From assembly GCA_009760855.2 (NCBI GenBank), contig WPIO01000008.1, positions 4,306,501-4,370,500 on the forward strand: 64,000 nt of DNA, in the 5' to 3' direction. The notes under the pieces are model-generated. The model was not told where the DNA came from, did no database searches, and was given only the letters and a program-made list of their open reading frames with translations. This DNA is from Cristatella mucedo. Its lineage: Eukaryota > Bryozoa > Phylactolaemata > Cristatellidae. Position 1 is the stretch's first letter. Each line of letters begins with the position of its first letter. Position numbers and translations under genes: made by a program. Below, one piece after another: positions 10,146 through 21,410 of this stretch.

Positions 10146-10493
10146 GTATATCAAATCGGAAAAGTATCTCTCTTTCAAGTTATGCAGTACGGACGCTTCG
10201 TTGAGACACGTCAAGTCGGCCATGTCTTCCGCCTTGCTGAATTTCGGAGGGTTCATCTTTTGAAGGTCGTCCTTGCACATCCGAACTTGCTTGCCCGTCT
10301 CGACAATCTCGAGAATGGCATCGTTTTCTTGCTCCTCTCTTAGACTTGCGGGCACGAACCCCTGCGACTCGTGAGGTATCCAGTAGAGCTTCTTCGACGC
10401 CCATTCCGCTTGCGAGGCCGGATCGCTGAAAAGACCTTTCTTATCGACGCGGAGGAGTTTCAGCTCCTCCGCGGCAGGCTGCTCCCCAGCCAT
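10146..10493 (-). CDS. MYH9/10: Non-muscle myosin II heavy chain, first coding exon
   Basis: Starts with ATG at 10493 and encodes 116 residues, ending [10 protein letters not shown] before donor GTAAGT. It contains the N-terminal SH3-like region ([26 protein letters not shown]) and the highly conserved [20 protein letters not shown] and [12 protein letters not shown] segments. WIPHESQGF is closer to fly zipper and other protostome sequences than to vertebrate ones. The start is fixed by homology: the [12 protein letters not shown] leader has the usual length before the VDK block. A pyrimidine-rich acceptor (TTTGTTTCTCGTCTGACAG) ends at 10515, so the ATG exon probably has a 21-nt 5' UTR and a separate non-coding exon upstream, as in vertebrate MYH9. 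The product is an actin-based motor for cytokinesis, adhesion and morphogenesis. Confidence 0.96.
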
Positions 10494-10514
10494 GAGCGTC
10501 GCGGCGCGCAGCGG
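10494..10514 (-). other. 5' UTR segment of the first coding exon
   Basis: Twenty-one bases between a good splice acceptor and the myosin ATG. This implies that the promoter and a non-coding exon 1 lie further upstream, at higher coordinates. Confidence 0.55.
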
Positions 10515-10894
10515 CTGTCAGACGAGAAACAAAACGCTACGTCCGGCCCGGACGGGTTGTACACGGCTGGCGAGCGGCGCTGTCTGCAGCAGCGCCGGGA
10601 TGCCGGAACGGGAGTGGTCACGTGACTATTTCTGCCCACGCCCACACGCTCCGGTCTAGCCGGCTAGCAGATTTGCGAGTAGTCGGGGCTCTTACCAGCT
10701 GCGATGAGACGCCGCTGCCGCTGATGGCCATTAGCCCTCAATGCGGACTCGGCGTAGCCATTGAACATCATCCGTATGGGGGGTTGCGGGCTACTAAGCT
10801 ATGGGGCTACCGCCGAACAATAAAAGAACGCTTCTGATTCGTTCGCCTGCTTCAAGGTCCGGCTGCTCCTACCGTGCAGGCAGTCAACTTGTTG

Positions 10895-10932
<38 letters not shown>

Positions 10933-11394
10933 CTTGTTGTTGGATGGCTTGAGATCCGTTACCAAGGCACATCCTGGTGTCTCATTGTCGGCTCGAATTT
11001 TCAACGGTGGCAGGCGGAACCGCAGGAGGAGGGATTTCCAGCAAACCCGAAAATCTTCGTGCTCGGTTAGTGTGCTGTAGGGGGGGACGCGGCGCGTAAT
11101 GGTGCAGCCCCACACCCCTGTTAAATACACTGTCATGCCTCTTCATGCACTTGTACATACCAACCCTTCAACTGCTCATAAAACTGATCGCAAGGTTCTG
11201 CTCCTTCGAAAATTGTTCAAAAAAATTGTGCAACTGACCCATAGATTCTCCAGACACGAGCGTCGTAATTATAGAAGAGAAGCTTCTAACATGTTTTTCT
11301 GTGGTAGCATGAACCCGATGAGCAACTAGCTGCTAAAAGTCGTTGCAGCCTTTCGCCAGTTGAAGGGAGGAAGGGCATGAACATTAACTGCAGC
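10515..11394. other. Upstream DNA with a short (TA)n array
   Basis: Presumed first intron or upstream region of the myosin gene. It contains (TA)n at 10896-10930, flanked on both sides by the same 11-mer AACTTGTTGTT. No coding exon recognised. Confidence 0.55.
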
Positions 11395-11571
11395 CTTGCA
11401 TGATGACCCTGTGCATGTCACACCCCTAACCATGCTATTCTTGTTGCTTATTGAGCATGCTACCCCTAACCATTCGATCGTGCTTCCTTTGCAGCAAATA
11501 CCAAGTGGCTAGAACGAGATTTAGTTCTGTGAGGGAGCTATATCAAATGTGTTATTGTTATTATTATTAAC
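11395..11571 (+). mobile_element. LINE 3' UTR fragment
   Basis: Carries the repeated CCCTGTGCATGTCAC and CCCCTAACCAT segments, then TTTGCAGCAAATACCAAGTGG, AACGAGATTTAGTTCTGTGAGG and an (ATT)n tail, collinear with the 3' UTR of the copy at 7651-8409. No coding part remains. Confidence 0.8.
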
Positions 11572-14110
11572 TGCCAGTTGCTACTGTGCGTTCCACAGTT
11601 GCTGTTCTTCCCAGTGAATCAAGTCGTTGTGCCACGAGGCTTCAGGTTGCTAACGCCGAGGTTCAGTCACTGTTGTGAGAGTTGCACGGCTCATAAAGCT
11701 GTGTGAGTGCCAACAAGTCATGCAAGGCCAGGGTTTTTCTCCAGAGCCGGAGGGGGCTACGACAGGTAGTAGTCGTAGTAGCACTGGTCGAACACGATTG
11801 GCCTGCATGCCGTCTATCTGTTAGCGAGCAGAGCAGTGAACATGCCTACTTTCTCAGAAAATAGAAACCCGTCGATGCGATAAGTCAAGGCAGTAGCCTT
11901 TGAGTGCAGTGCCCCAGTAGCCGCAACAGGGGCACCTGCCCCACAGGATCGGCTGCCATCGGAAACCAACTGATCATCGTGCCAGACCGTTCTACGCTCT
12001 ACGGCTGACTGCTAGGCCATCTCTCTAGGCCATCTCGTGTCTGCCGCGAAGTCGCGTCGACCGTATATGATTAGAGCTTAGAAAGAGCGATCAGTAAGCA
12101 GCCGATGAGCCGACCGACAGAAGCATGCCATACGCCAAATATAAAGTGTATTTATGATATGCTGCACCAAGCGCATTCAATAGCTACCAGCATAAGCACA
12201 AAGTGGTACTACCGTGCCTACTACAATAGGCACAGAATGGAAGGTCTCAATCTTTGCCTATCTTCGTGCGACTTCAATATCTTGGCTTTTTCCCTGCAAC
12301 GCACGAGCAAACTTTGCATTTCAGAAAAACCTACGATAAGCATACCATATGCTGCAATCGTCTGCAAAACGCCAGAGGCGAGAAGCTGCAGACTGCCCAG
12401 CATCAACAGAATGAAGAATGGGTGACAGGAAGACTGGTCGGCGTTCGTGGCCTATCTCGGAGATCTTCCCACTAAGTAGATGAGTAAGCCCTCAGCTCTT
12501 GGAACTGAGCAGAGCCGCAAGCTATCAACAGATTACTGGTGCCAAGTCGGGAGAGAGAGCACAGACTCGTATTGCCGAGTTTAATGGGAGCAGGGGCTGC
12601 ACCCGTTGGCTACAATCCGACCTACGGCTAATGAGCAATAAACGTATGCAGACACAGGCTGTGTGCTAAGCTATGCTCATTCTCCGTGAAGCTCTGGCGC
12701 GATCACATTTTTTAGCATTGCGTAGGAGTCTAGGTTGAGGTATTCGCCCGAACACTCGATCAAAAGTATCAAAGACAGTCGCTGCCGCCAGATCAAACCT
12801 GCTGGGGGTGGGGTGGTGAACTATCGACTCAGAATGCGATATCTGAATGAATCCAATCATTAGATCGTTAAACTGTGACAAAAACCAAAACTAAAAGCAA
12901 AATTTGAAGATGGAATAGATATACAGGAGCAAGATCAAAGCCGACCTACCGAGACCCTAGAGCTTGTAGGTCCCACAAAAGAGAGCCAAAGAACAATAAT
13001 AGCAAACGTAACACAGGTCACATTGGTTCACTATATCAAAAAAATCGTGTCAGCATGCTGCATAAATTTAAACCAAGCTGTCTTCAAGCACGATTGAGCT
13101 GTGCAAGCAAATGATGGGCTAGCAGACTCCCTAGCTGTCACCCCGAGCGTCTACCATCAGCTGGCCTCAGACAGGCACTGCCAACTGAGATCGGCACGGC
13201 TCCCACAAACGTACCTCCTCTTAGCTCAATTTAGCACTGAAGGGGTACCAACAGTCATAAGCACAGCACCTGTGTAAACTATGCATGGCAAAGGTTCTGA
13301 CATAAGAGTCTGCTGCCAGTACATCTGGAGCTGCGCGGTTGTAGCTGACTATATTGGATCAGGCTAGTGCACGATCACTGAATAATTGGGGCTTGCATGC
13401 ATGGCTCGGCCACTTAATAAACATTTTATAGCTTCTTTTGCTCATATGGCAGCAGTGGCAGGCAGCAGTGGCAGGCAGCGCAAAGACATAGGCAGTACAG
13501 CTATCACAATCAGTTGGCCAACCAATAACACACTGCATAAGGTTTAACTCAAGAATCGATGTCGGCCGGCCGACCGTCAGCAGGAGCTGTAACTCCGATA
13601 GCTTCAATGGACACTTAACGATACCAACGGTCGATGTCCAGATTATGCCAACAGCAGGTGAAAGCAGTAGCAACAGCCACTTTGAAGCAATAATCTATTC
13701 GAATGAGTCCTAGCTCAGCAGATACTGCCACTACTTGCATGCACACATAGGCATGTACTAAACTGATTGTACACGAAGACAAAGGTGGCCAAACTAAAGG
13801 TTTGTGCCAACCATTGACAAAACTCGGCACACCAAAGATAACTGCAGTTGGCAATTGAACTCAATCTGCAATTCATGCTAATCCCCTGGTAGTTCGTTGG
13901 TGATCTGCTGCGCAGAGAAAAGATCTCAAGCACGTGATAGGCCTGAAGAATACTTAAGCTCGCTCCTCTGCTTCCTACCGGTGCCCTGTCGATAATACAG
14001 AAGCACAGGCATGGGGGCTTCTAACGAAGAGACATCTTATAGAAGAATGCATAGAAGAGAAATGAATGAATGTAGAAAAGCATGCATGCCGATTGGTCAG
14101 ATGAGAGCTC
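11572..14110. other. Intergenic DNA, nothing recognised
   Basis: No conserved coding sequence, no splice-flanked exon and no repeat family that I recognise. There is a small local repeat of GGCAGCAGTGGCA near 13448-13475. Confidence 0.5.
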
Positions 14111-14925
14111 CTAAAACGACTTAATGCACGAGGCAGCATTAGGATGAGAGTCGCAGACAATGTTCACTACTTGTTCGACCTTCGCCCATTCGCGATTGCA
14201 CCTGCTGCAGCCTAAAGTGGCTTTCGCACGTGCTGCACCGACGAACAAGAGTGCCGAGAGGGCAACTGAAGGCAGCAGCCGGCAGCCACTGCAGCCGCAC
14301 GCAAATGTCTCGCAGGCGCCAGATCGGCTCATGCACCACGCCGCCAACCTCGGCAGCTGCTGTGGAAGCAAAGAGCTCGGATGGATCGCAGCTGCTTCGT
14401 CCGGTGGCACTCTGCGACAGAGCCCCTCCCCATCCAAGCAGTGCATCGCCGCCTGCCTCGCACAGTAGCTACGAGTGTGGAGAGAGAGAGAGAGAGAGCA
14501 CGAGGAGCAGCTATGCCACAACACAAGAGTGAAAAACATGCCTACACGGAAGGAGACATCGGCTGGTCGACCTCGCCTCGCCCTCCGACTCGAGTCGTCG
14601 CGAGGCGGTCAGACGCCACGCTGGCGAAGCCGAATGAAATGCTACTAAGCCTTGGACCGGCACAATGCTGCGCATTCAAAGATCCGCCTCCCTCGGCCGC
14701 AGTAATCCCGTGAGCAAACACGGCAGCACTCAGCATCCGCGTACTCGGTGTCTCGGAGTCAGAACTTTGGTGATCGCCATCAGCAGCACCCTTCTGGCCG
14801 AAGGCATCGGTCGACGACGACGACGCAACTTCCGCGACGACAGTGGTGGTGGCGAGCCCGCGCTGCAACGACCAGCAAGGCAGCGCTCAGATGGCAGCAC
14901 GCCGACCGCTGCTGTGCGACTGCTG

Positions 14926-14933
14926 TGACGTCA
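14926..14933. promoter_or_regulatory. Perfect CRE palindrome TGACGTCA (first)
   Basis: Exact eight-base CREB/ATF site within the CpG-rich block, followed by CG. Confidence 0.6.
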
Positions 14934-14956
14934 CGTCGACGACGACGAAAGCCGGA

Positions 14957-14964
14957 TGACGTCA
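14957..14964. promoter_or_regulatory. Perfect CRE palindrome TGACGTCA (second)
   Basis: Second exact CREB/ATF site, 31 bp from the first (about three helical turns). Confidence 0.6.
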
Positions 14965-15260
14965 TCGCCTGCGATCGCGAACGGACCGAGAGTGCAAGAG
15001 CGGCTGGCGCCCCTTCAGGCCCCACTGCATTACGCCAAACCTCAGTCGTCTAAGATAGCGCAAACGAGGCTCTGGCACGGATTAAGAAAACGCTGCCGCC
15101 ACGCACGACCTGCATGCCCGGCGGGTGCAGCTGCTTGCAAAGAGATAGCGTACCAACTGGTGACAGAGCGAGCACGTGAACGGGGCCTGCAGCTAGCAGC
15201 ACCGACCAGCTAGCCAGCAAGAGAGCTAATACGAAACAAAGCTCATCCGACACGATGTCC

Positions 15261-18200
15261 ATTTAACAAGCCCTAGCCTTAACGATGCTGGGGATAGGGG
15301 GGCAGTGGGATGGGGTGGGGCGAGAGCACGTGACGATGGTGAGCTCTCACCAGTGCAAGTCCTTGCCCTGGGTGGGCTTCTACTGCTCGACGCACATGCT
15401 CGCCCTCCTATTCCCTTCACTGCACAGGCCCTCGAGCCGGGCAGAGCGCTGGCCATGCCGACAACGCTGGCCATGCCGACAACACGCCGGCAGCTAGCTG
15501 GGGCTTTATCTAAGCAATCAAATTGTGCTTAGGCTCATTAACCTAATGCCGGTTGCCTGCAATTACTGCCGGGCTTGCCCGAGCCGAGTGGAGAAGTTAA
15601 TACCTCCAGGAATTTTACAGGTCTTTACATCTGCAACCGCACAGCTGTGCGGTTGCACGAGGAGAGGAGAATGAGAAAGAATTGCTGCTGACCAAAGCTA
15701 GAGCTGCCCTCACATCCAGTGCTCTACTGCCTGCTGCCTGCCTAGCTGCTCGCGGTCAGACAGGCCGAGAGCTCGAAGCCATCGAAGCCGTGCCCGAGAT
15801 AAAAAAAAAATCACGTAGCTGAGAGCTAGAGACGCTGGCGCCCCAGAAGCGCCTGCACGAAGGAAGGCACGCCGCCGCCACAAGCAAGGCTGTACCAGAC
15901 CTCAGAAATCATGCCGTGCCCCCAGCACATCAGTGGCACTAACTACAGGTGGCACTAATGCCTTGGAGAAGCCGTCGAATCAGCAATGAAGCCGAACAGC
16001 TTCGGAGGCTGCACAAAATAGTAGCGATTTCAAGTCCTTGCACATGCCAACGTCTGCTACTTTGCCATCTGAGCCAGCCCCACCAAAACCACTGCTTCCA
16101 ACCGACCACACCGACATGCATCTGCATAAGAAAATATTTCATTCGAGGAACTGGACCGGCTCTGCAACTCCCAGGGGTACAAAAATCTGCAAGCTGTTTT
16201 GGCCACGTTTGCATTCATAAATGCCTGGGATGGAGAACAGTTTTGATGGGCAATTGAAAAAAGATGCTGCTGCCTATTTGCAACATGATGCTGCTTCTGC
16301 GCACATAAAAACTGCTATTGACTCCTTGAAACACGAGCAGTCATCCATAAGTGATTAGCCATCTTGTTAAGGCCGCTGAAACTACGAATGAGGCTTTCAA
16401 CAGGAAATATGCTGCTTATAACTAAGATAAATTAAATTTATTATTGCCTGCAATAAATTAAAGTGCAAAACTGCAGCAGAAAACGGTCTGGTCTTTTAAG
16501 CATGCCGTCCACAAATACAATATGCACAGTGCAGAGTAACCCAAACGGATAAACATAGACTGGGTAGAAATTGTGTAGGTAGCCGCTATTCAATAAAGCA
16601 GATACCAACTCTTTACCGCTGAAAATATTGCCACCAATTTAGCTGCCACTAATTGTGTCAACAGATCGCTTGCATCGATGCAATCTGTGTGCGATAATCT
16701 GCCGTGAGCTGCATGAACAGCAGCTTCAAATCAAGCAGAAAGCCTCACAAACAATCACTACTATTTTGTATTCGTGCAAATAACGATCTGCCATTGTTCC
16801 AATATGCTATAAGATACCCCTTGGTTTCGCAGCTCTCAATGCCAAGCAGTTTCCCTGGCCGAGTAAAACGCCTGCAACAACGATTATTGCTTCAACTTTT
16901 CCTAACCGATTGACGTGCCTTCATTAAGTTACCTCGTCGTAAATATTTTTCAAGATACACCAGTAGTATCGCCATTGAAGCAGATTCTGTAAAGATGCCA
17001 AACCTGTAGCCAGTATTTATTAAGTGTACTCTAGGGTATTTTTCAACTGGGAAACCCTAATGACAGAATAGCAGGCAACTGGAGCAGGTCTGTGTCTGCT
17101 ACAAGATGTCGGGGTGACGATGAATTGTACTTATCATTTGTCTCTCTATCCTCTCGGAGTCTGTCCCTTCAAATTAACTTAAAAGTTTTGCTTTCTCGGC
17201 TTAGGCTATTCCGAGCTTACCCTATTCTCGGTTCCAGCAAGGAACCTGCCTACCTTTGCCTACAGGGAGAATTCAACAAGACTTCCAGCATTGGAGCAAT
17301 TTGATTAGATATAAACCCATTTCTGGAAATTCTGTATAACTCTGATTCTGCCATCTACCAACAATCCAGCTTTAGAGTACCACAGTTAGCTGCCCTTGGA
17401 TGAGGGCCTGTTTTGAGTGTATGCATTCAAAAATTGCTCTTTCCTTAAACAGACCTCGAAATCGGTCTTTGGTCAAGTCTTTAAGCAAACCGCTGGCCTG
17501 GATCCGAGACTGGACTTCCCTGGCTAATGGGCTGCATCTACCCATCCCCAAACGCTACATCGTGAAATCTAAACTAAGATTTCTGTGCAACCTACCTGTG
17601 TACACACGCAAAACTACCTTTGCTCGTAATGCAATAGCATGGTTTGATGCTAAATTTATTTATCTGCAGGCATTCTAAGATTCCCGGAAAAAATAGACAA
17701 TCCCTACCGCTAAAACTAATGCACTACTATTCCATCTGTGTCTGCCAAGTTAGGCTGAGACGACGCATCACACATCTTTCCTTTTCTTAAATATTGAGAA
17801 CAACCATAATATACTCATACAGCAACTATCAGACCGGACTAGTATAAGCACCGAAATCTCAGGATGTCAACATTCTTGAAAAGCAGCTGCTCGTCAGCAC
17901 AGAAACTGTATTTGGCTTTAAAGGAGCAGATTTGCAGTGACTGCAACGACCGAGTGTGTCATGAAACGTTTTTTTTAGATGACTTCTGTTAGTAAATCAC
18001 TCAATTCTCGATAGAAAACAATCTTAGCAAAGTGGAGCAGCTGGTGGTCATGCGAAATCCTTGCCTCTAGTCTCGTTTGCTTCGTCTTGCTATAGAGAGT
18101 CTGCTGGCTATCATCAAAGTCTAATGGGCAGCTGTGCTAGACAGCAAGTTCCAGGCCAGCCAGGACTGGACTCAGCAACAGCAAGTAGCAGCTTTTCAAA

Positions 18201-18671
18201 TAGTACTAAAAGGCTAGTCTGCCACAATGCAGGTATGGTCTCAGCAACACCAAGTGTCTGTCCCGAAAGCAAAAAAGGTAGAAATTGTCCTTCAAAATCC
18301 TCAGAACCACCTGCCAGTACTATGGTCAAACAAAAACCTGCAGCTTTTCAGAAGTCCACGAGGGTCGGGAGGGGGTCGGGGAGACACCATGCTCATCAAT
18401 GGCCAAGCTTAGCTAGTGGCATCCTAGTCGTTGCTATTAGCATCCACTCATTGCGACCACACTCCATAGCACTCTCCAGCAGCTGCTACTCTACCAAAGC
18501 ACGAGAATGCATCGTCAATGGGGCTGGGCAAAAAAGCTGATCGATCAAGGAAATAGTTCTTAGCACACCTACCCATACAAAAACTAGAAATGTGTGCGGT
18601 TCAAACACTCATTTGCACCTCGGAGAGCATCGTGGGCACTGTCACACTATCTATGGGTATGGGTATGGTAC
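15261..18671. other. Intergenic DNA, nothing recognised
   Basis: No exon recognised on either strand. The only structure noted is a perfect 17-bp tandem repeat (CTGGCCATGCCGACAAC twice, about 15451-15484). Confidence 0.5.
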
Positions 18672-18830
18672 AATCTGGTTTTTGCTCAGGGGTTAAGGTG
18701 CTTGCCTTTGATGACCAAGGTCAATGTGAATGTATTTGATGACTGAGGTCGTGATTTCAAGCCCTGCGGCCTATGTGCAGCGCCTAGATTGAGATCAAGT
18801 TCTCTTGTGGCGCTATAAAAATATAATCTA
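18672..18830 (+). mobile_element. tRNA-derived SINE, plus strand
   Basis: The head reads GCTCAGGGGTTAAGGTGC (box A side), followed by GAGGTCGTGATTTCAAGCCC (box B side). The tail is GCGCCTAGATTGAGATCAAG through GTGGCGCTATAAAAATATAA. The body matches the copies at 6751 and 47249. Confidence 0.85.
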
Positions 18831-19091
18831 GTGTTGGGCACCTATTATCGACAAGCAAAATAACCTGCAATCAATCAAAAAAAAAGCCTTCATCCTTTAA
18901 TAAATCGTACTCTGAAATGAGGCAAAAAATTTCAATTGATCTGTAGCATGTGCTATTTACTGTTACATTAAAAAACTTGACGAGTTTAATCAGCTAATCG
19001 TATCTTGACACAGCAGTGAAGCATAGCTTTAGAGATTTCAGAGAGTAAACGTCAACGGCCAGCCATCCGATGAGCCTTTGAAGTATGGGGT

Positions 19092-19190
19092 AATAATAGT
19101 AATAATAATAATAATAATAATAATACACTTGATATAGCACCCTCAGAGAACTCGATATCTTTCTAGGCACTTTACATTTCCCACAATCGA
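19092..19190 (-). mobile_element. LINE 3' tail fragment
   Basis: (AAT)n followed by ACACTTGATATAGCACC, AGAGAACTCGATATCTTTC and TAGGCACTTTACATTT: the reverse complement of the main LINE 3' end, truncated to the tail only. Confidence 0.8.
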
Positions 19191-19739
19191 ATAGTCACCT
19201 TAAAGATCTGTTCTAGGTCCAACACTTTCTACAATTTATCCCTCCCTCCCTCTCTCTCTCTCTCCCTCTTTCTCTATCACTCACAGATGCAATCACTAAC
19301 CACAACCAAGGCCTTTATTTAGATGCAAGTGAAACACAATTGTACCTGTATTATTATCCCCCTCATTTCCAGCACCTCAAACTCGATTAACTCTGTCGCA
19401 GTTTTGCATTGCTGACATTTGCAGTTGAATGCAGCTAACTTTCTCAAATTGAACGACAATAAACCCGACTTAATCGCAATCTAAAAAACCTAGAGTCCCA
19501 CAGAAACTCGACAGCCTAAACTTAAACTTGGCTTGGCCAGCATATTCCGAAACTTATGAACGAAATCCGGATTCCTGTGCACAAATTACCTTTTGCTAGA
19601 TGACCACAGCAGCCACATTATCAAGCCTGCCTGATTTCATCTATGTCCCACAGGTAAAATGAGAAGGTGCTGAGATAAGGGGTCGAGTATAATCTGCATA
19701 TATATCTGCAAGTCGCCCCTCGAAGTGCTTCTAGACAGA

Positions 19740-20312
19740 CAGTGCAGCAAGGCACTGACAGGTGGTGCAAAACTCGGCAGCTAGGCTTGCGTGTCGTGAA
19801 TTTTGCAACTGTCATACTGCACACGGCTGACCAGCACTGGCTCCTCATCAAGCAGCTCATCCATTTCAAGGTTCTGTCATTCGCCAAAGAAGTTCCTTAA
19901 ATCTCTTGCTCACGTTTACCTACCCAAAATATTTAAACGGCTTGCCCGAGTGTATAACCCACTCCTCTCATTCTGGCAGCTAGCTGCGACTCTAACCAAC
20001 GACTCGTTGCAAGTCCTTTGGAGACCGTGGCTTCAGTTCCTATGCTTCCAAAGCCTGCAACTCACCAACGACCGACATCATGACAGTAAACGTCTTGAAG
20101 AAATTTTAAACGAAACAAAACCTACCAGTTCCTAACAGTATGTTCTCCGTCCGTGTGCACTTACTGTATGTACTTTTACATGCTGAAATTGTGCATGCTA
20201 TTTTATTATCAATAATCCGTTGACATAACAAACTTCTTTGCCAGCATTTTAAGTGCCTAGGATATTCAATTCTGTAAGGGTGATACACAAATGTATTATA
20301 ATAACTATAGTT
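19740..20312 (+). mobile_element. LINE fragment (RT C-terminus and tail), decayed
   Basis: GGTGCAAAACTCGGCAGCTAGGCTTG matches the QNSAARL segment of the LINE at 7651. Later segments corresponding to HWL...KQ.IHFKVLSF, SFGDRGFSSYASKACNS and FKR are present but broken by frameshifts and a deletion. The tail at 20245-20300 (AAGTGCCTAGG, TTCTGTAAGGGTGATA) is also decayed. Confidence 0.75.
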
Positions 20313-20353
20313 GTTCCTAAGCAAGCAGCTAAGTTGTTCCTAAGCAAGCAGCC

Positions 20354-21410
20354 TAAAGTTCTATAATAATAAAAATAATTAAACATGGTTGGTATAGCAA
20401 TCTCAGAGAACTTAAATCTAAATCCAGACGCTTTATAGCTTGCTACAAGAGATTCACTCTGGCAGGGTTAGTGACACGCACGACATCAAGCGTGCAAAAG
20501 CAAACAAGTATCATGCTTAGGCCAGCCTGCTAAAGCAAATATGAAGACACTCATGGCCACCAGTTAATAAGACCTCTGGCTAGTAATATCCACTGAATCG
20601 TGCATAGGTAGGCATGCAAAGCAATTCAGAATGCAAAAAACAGACTTCACTGGGGTAAAGGAAAAGCTGGCTTGAACAGATTCGTCTTTAGCTGAGACTT
20701 AAAAAATACAAGGTCACGTCAGGCAGGTAGCGAGCGCAGCCACGAGCGAGCTCCATACTTTGGGTGCATATAAACTTAAGGCTCGATCACCAAAAGATTT
20801 AAATTTAGCGCGAGGGACGGCAAGATCTGATGCTGAGGAGCATGCCGTGCACACAGATGCGTGCACTGGCGGAACAAGGAGGTCGGATAGATAGGCTGGT
20901 GCGAGTGAAGTGACCTGTAAGCCATATCTAGGGATCTTTAGATTGATTCGATGCTTGATAAAAAAACGAATAAAGCTTAAACAAAAGTGGCGTGATGTGG
21001 CAGCAAAGCTGTTGACAGGCCAACCAAGCCGCTGAGTTGTTTTGGGCCAGTTACAGAAAGAATACAGGCCGGAGGTCCTGAATACAGGGAACTGCAGTTC
21101 TCTAGTCGAATTTTTGTCACTGAACGAGTCTACTAGTTTTGGCAGGCCTACGTTTGTCTAAGCAGTCCCTAATTTTGGCAATGTTCCTTAGCTGAAAGTA
21201 GGCCGGCTTGCAAGTGGAGGACACGTGCTCATCCAGTGACAAGTCGTTTGGGAATAGTATGCCTAGATTACGGGCAGACGTCTCGAGAGTGATGCTCGCT
21301 GAATCAATCTTGAGGGTTGGGTCGTCCAACTTTCGGGCAACACTAGGTTTGTCCATAACTATCAAGCACAATGAAGCAGTAGCTAGCTTGTGACAGTTAA
21401 CCATAAGTTG
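20354..21410 (-). mobile_element. LINE copy, minus strand, RT domain decayed
   Basis: The 3' tail (AATAATAAAAATAAT, AGCAATCTCAGAGAACTTAA) is at the left end. The 5' end of the fragment near 21400 encodes NCHKL...DKPSVARKLDDPTLKIDSA, ARNLGILF and AYFQLRNIAKIRDCLDK, the segment just before the RLDFCN block. Several stops lie between. Upstream frames end near 21410. Confidence 0.8.

Larger units (their letters stand above)
14110..15260. promoter_or_regulatory. CpG-rich block, candidate promoter region
   Basis: About 1.1 kb visibly rich in CG dinucleotides compared with the flanks, holding two perfect CRE palindromes (14926, 14957). It lies about 3.6-4.8 kb upstream of the first myosin coding exon. 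That exon appears to have a splice acceptor in its 5' UTR, so a non-coding exon 1 and the myosin promoter could be here. No TATA box or transcript evidence was seen. A promoter for an unrelated RNA is equally possible. Confidence 0.45.
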
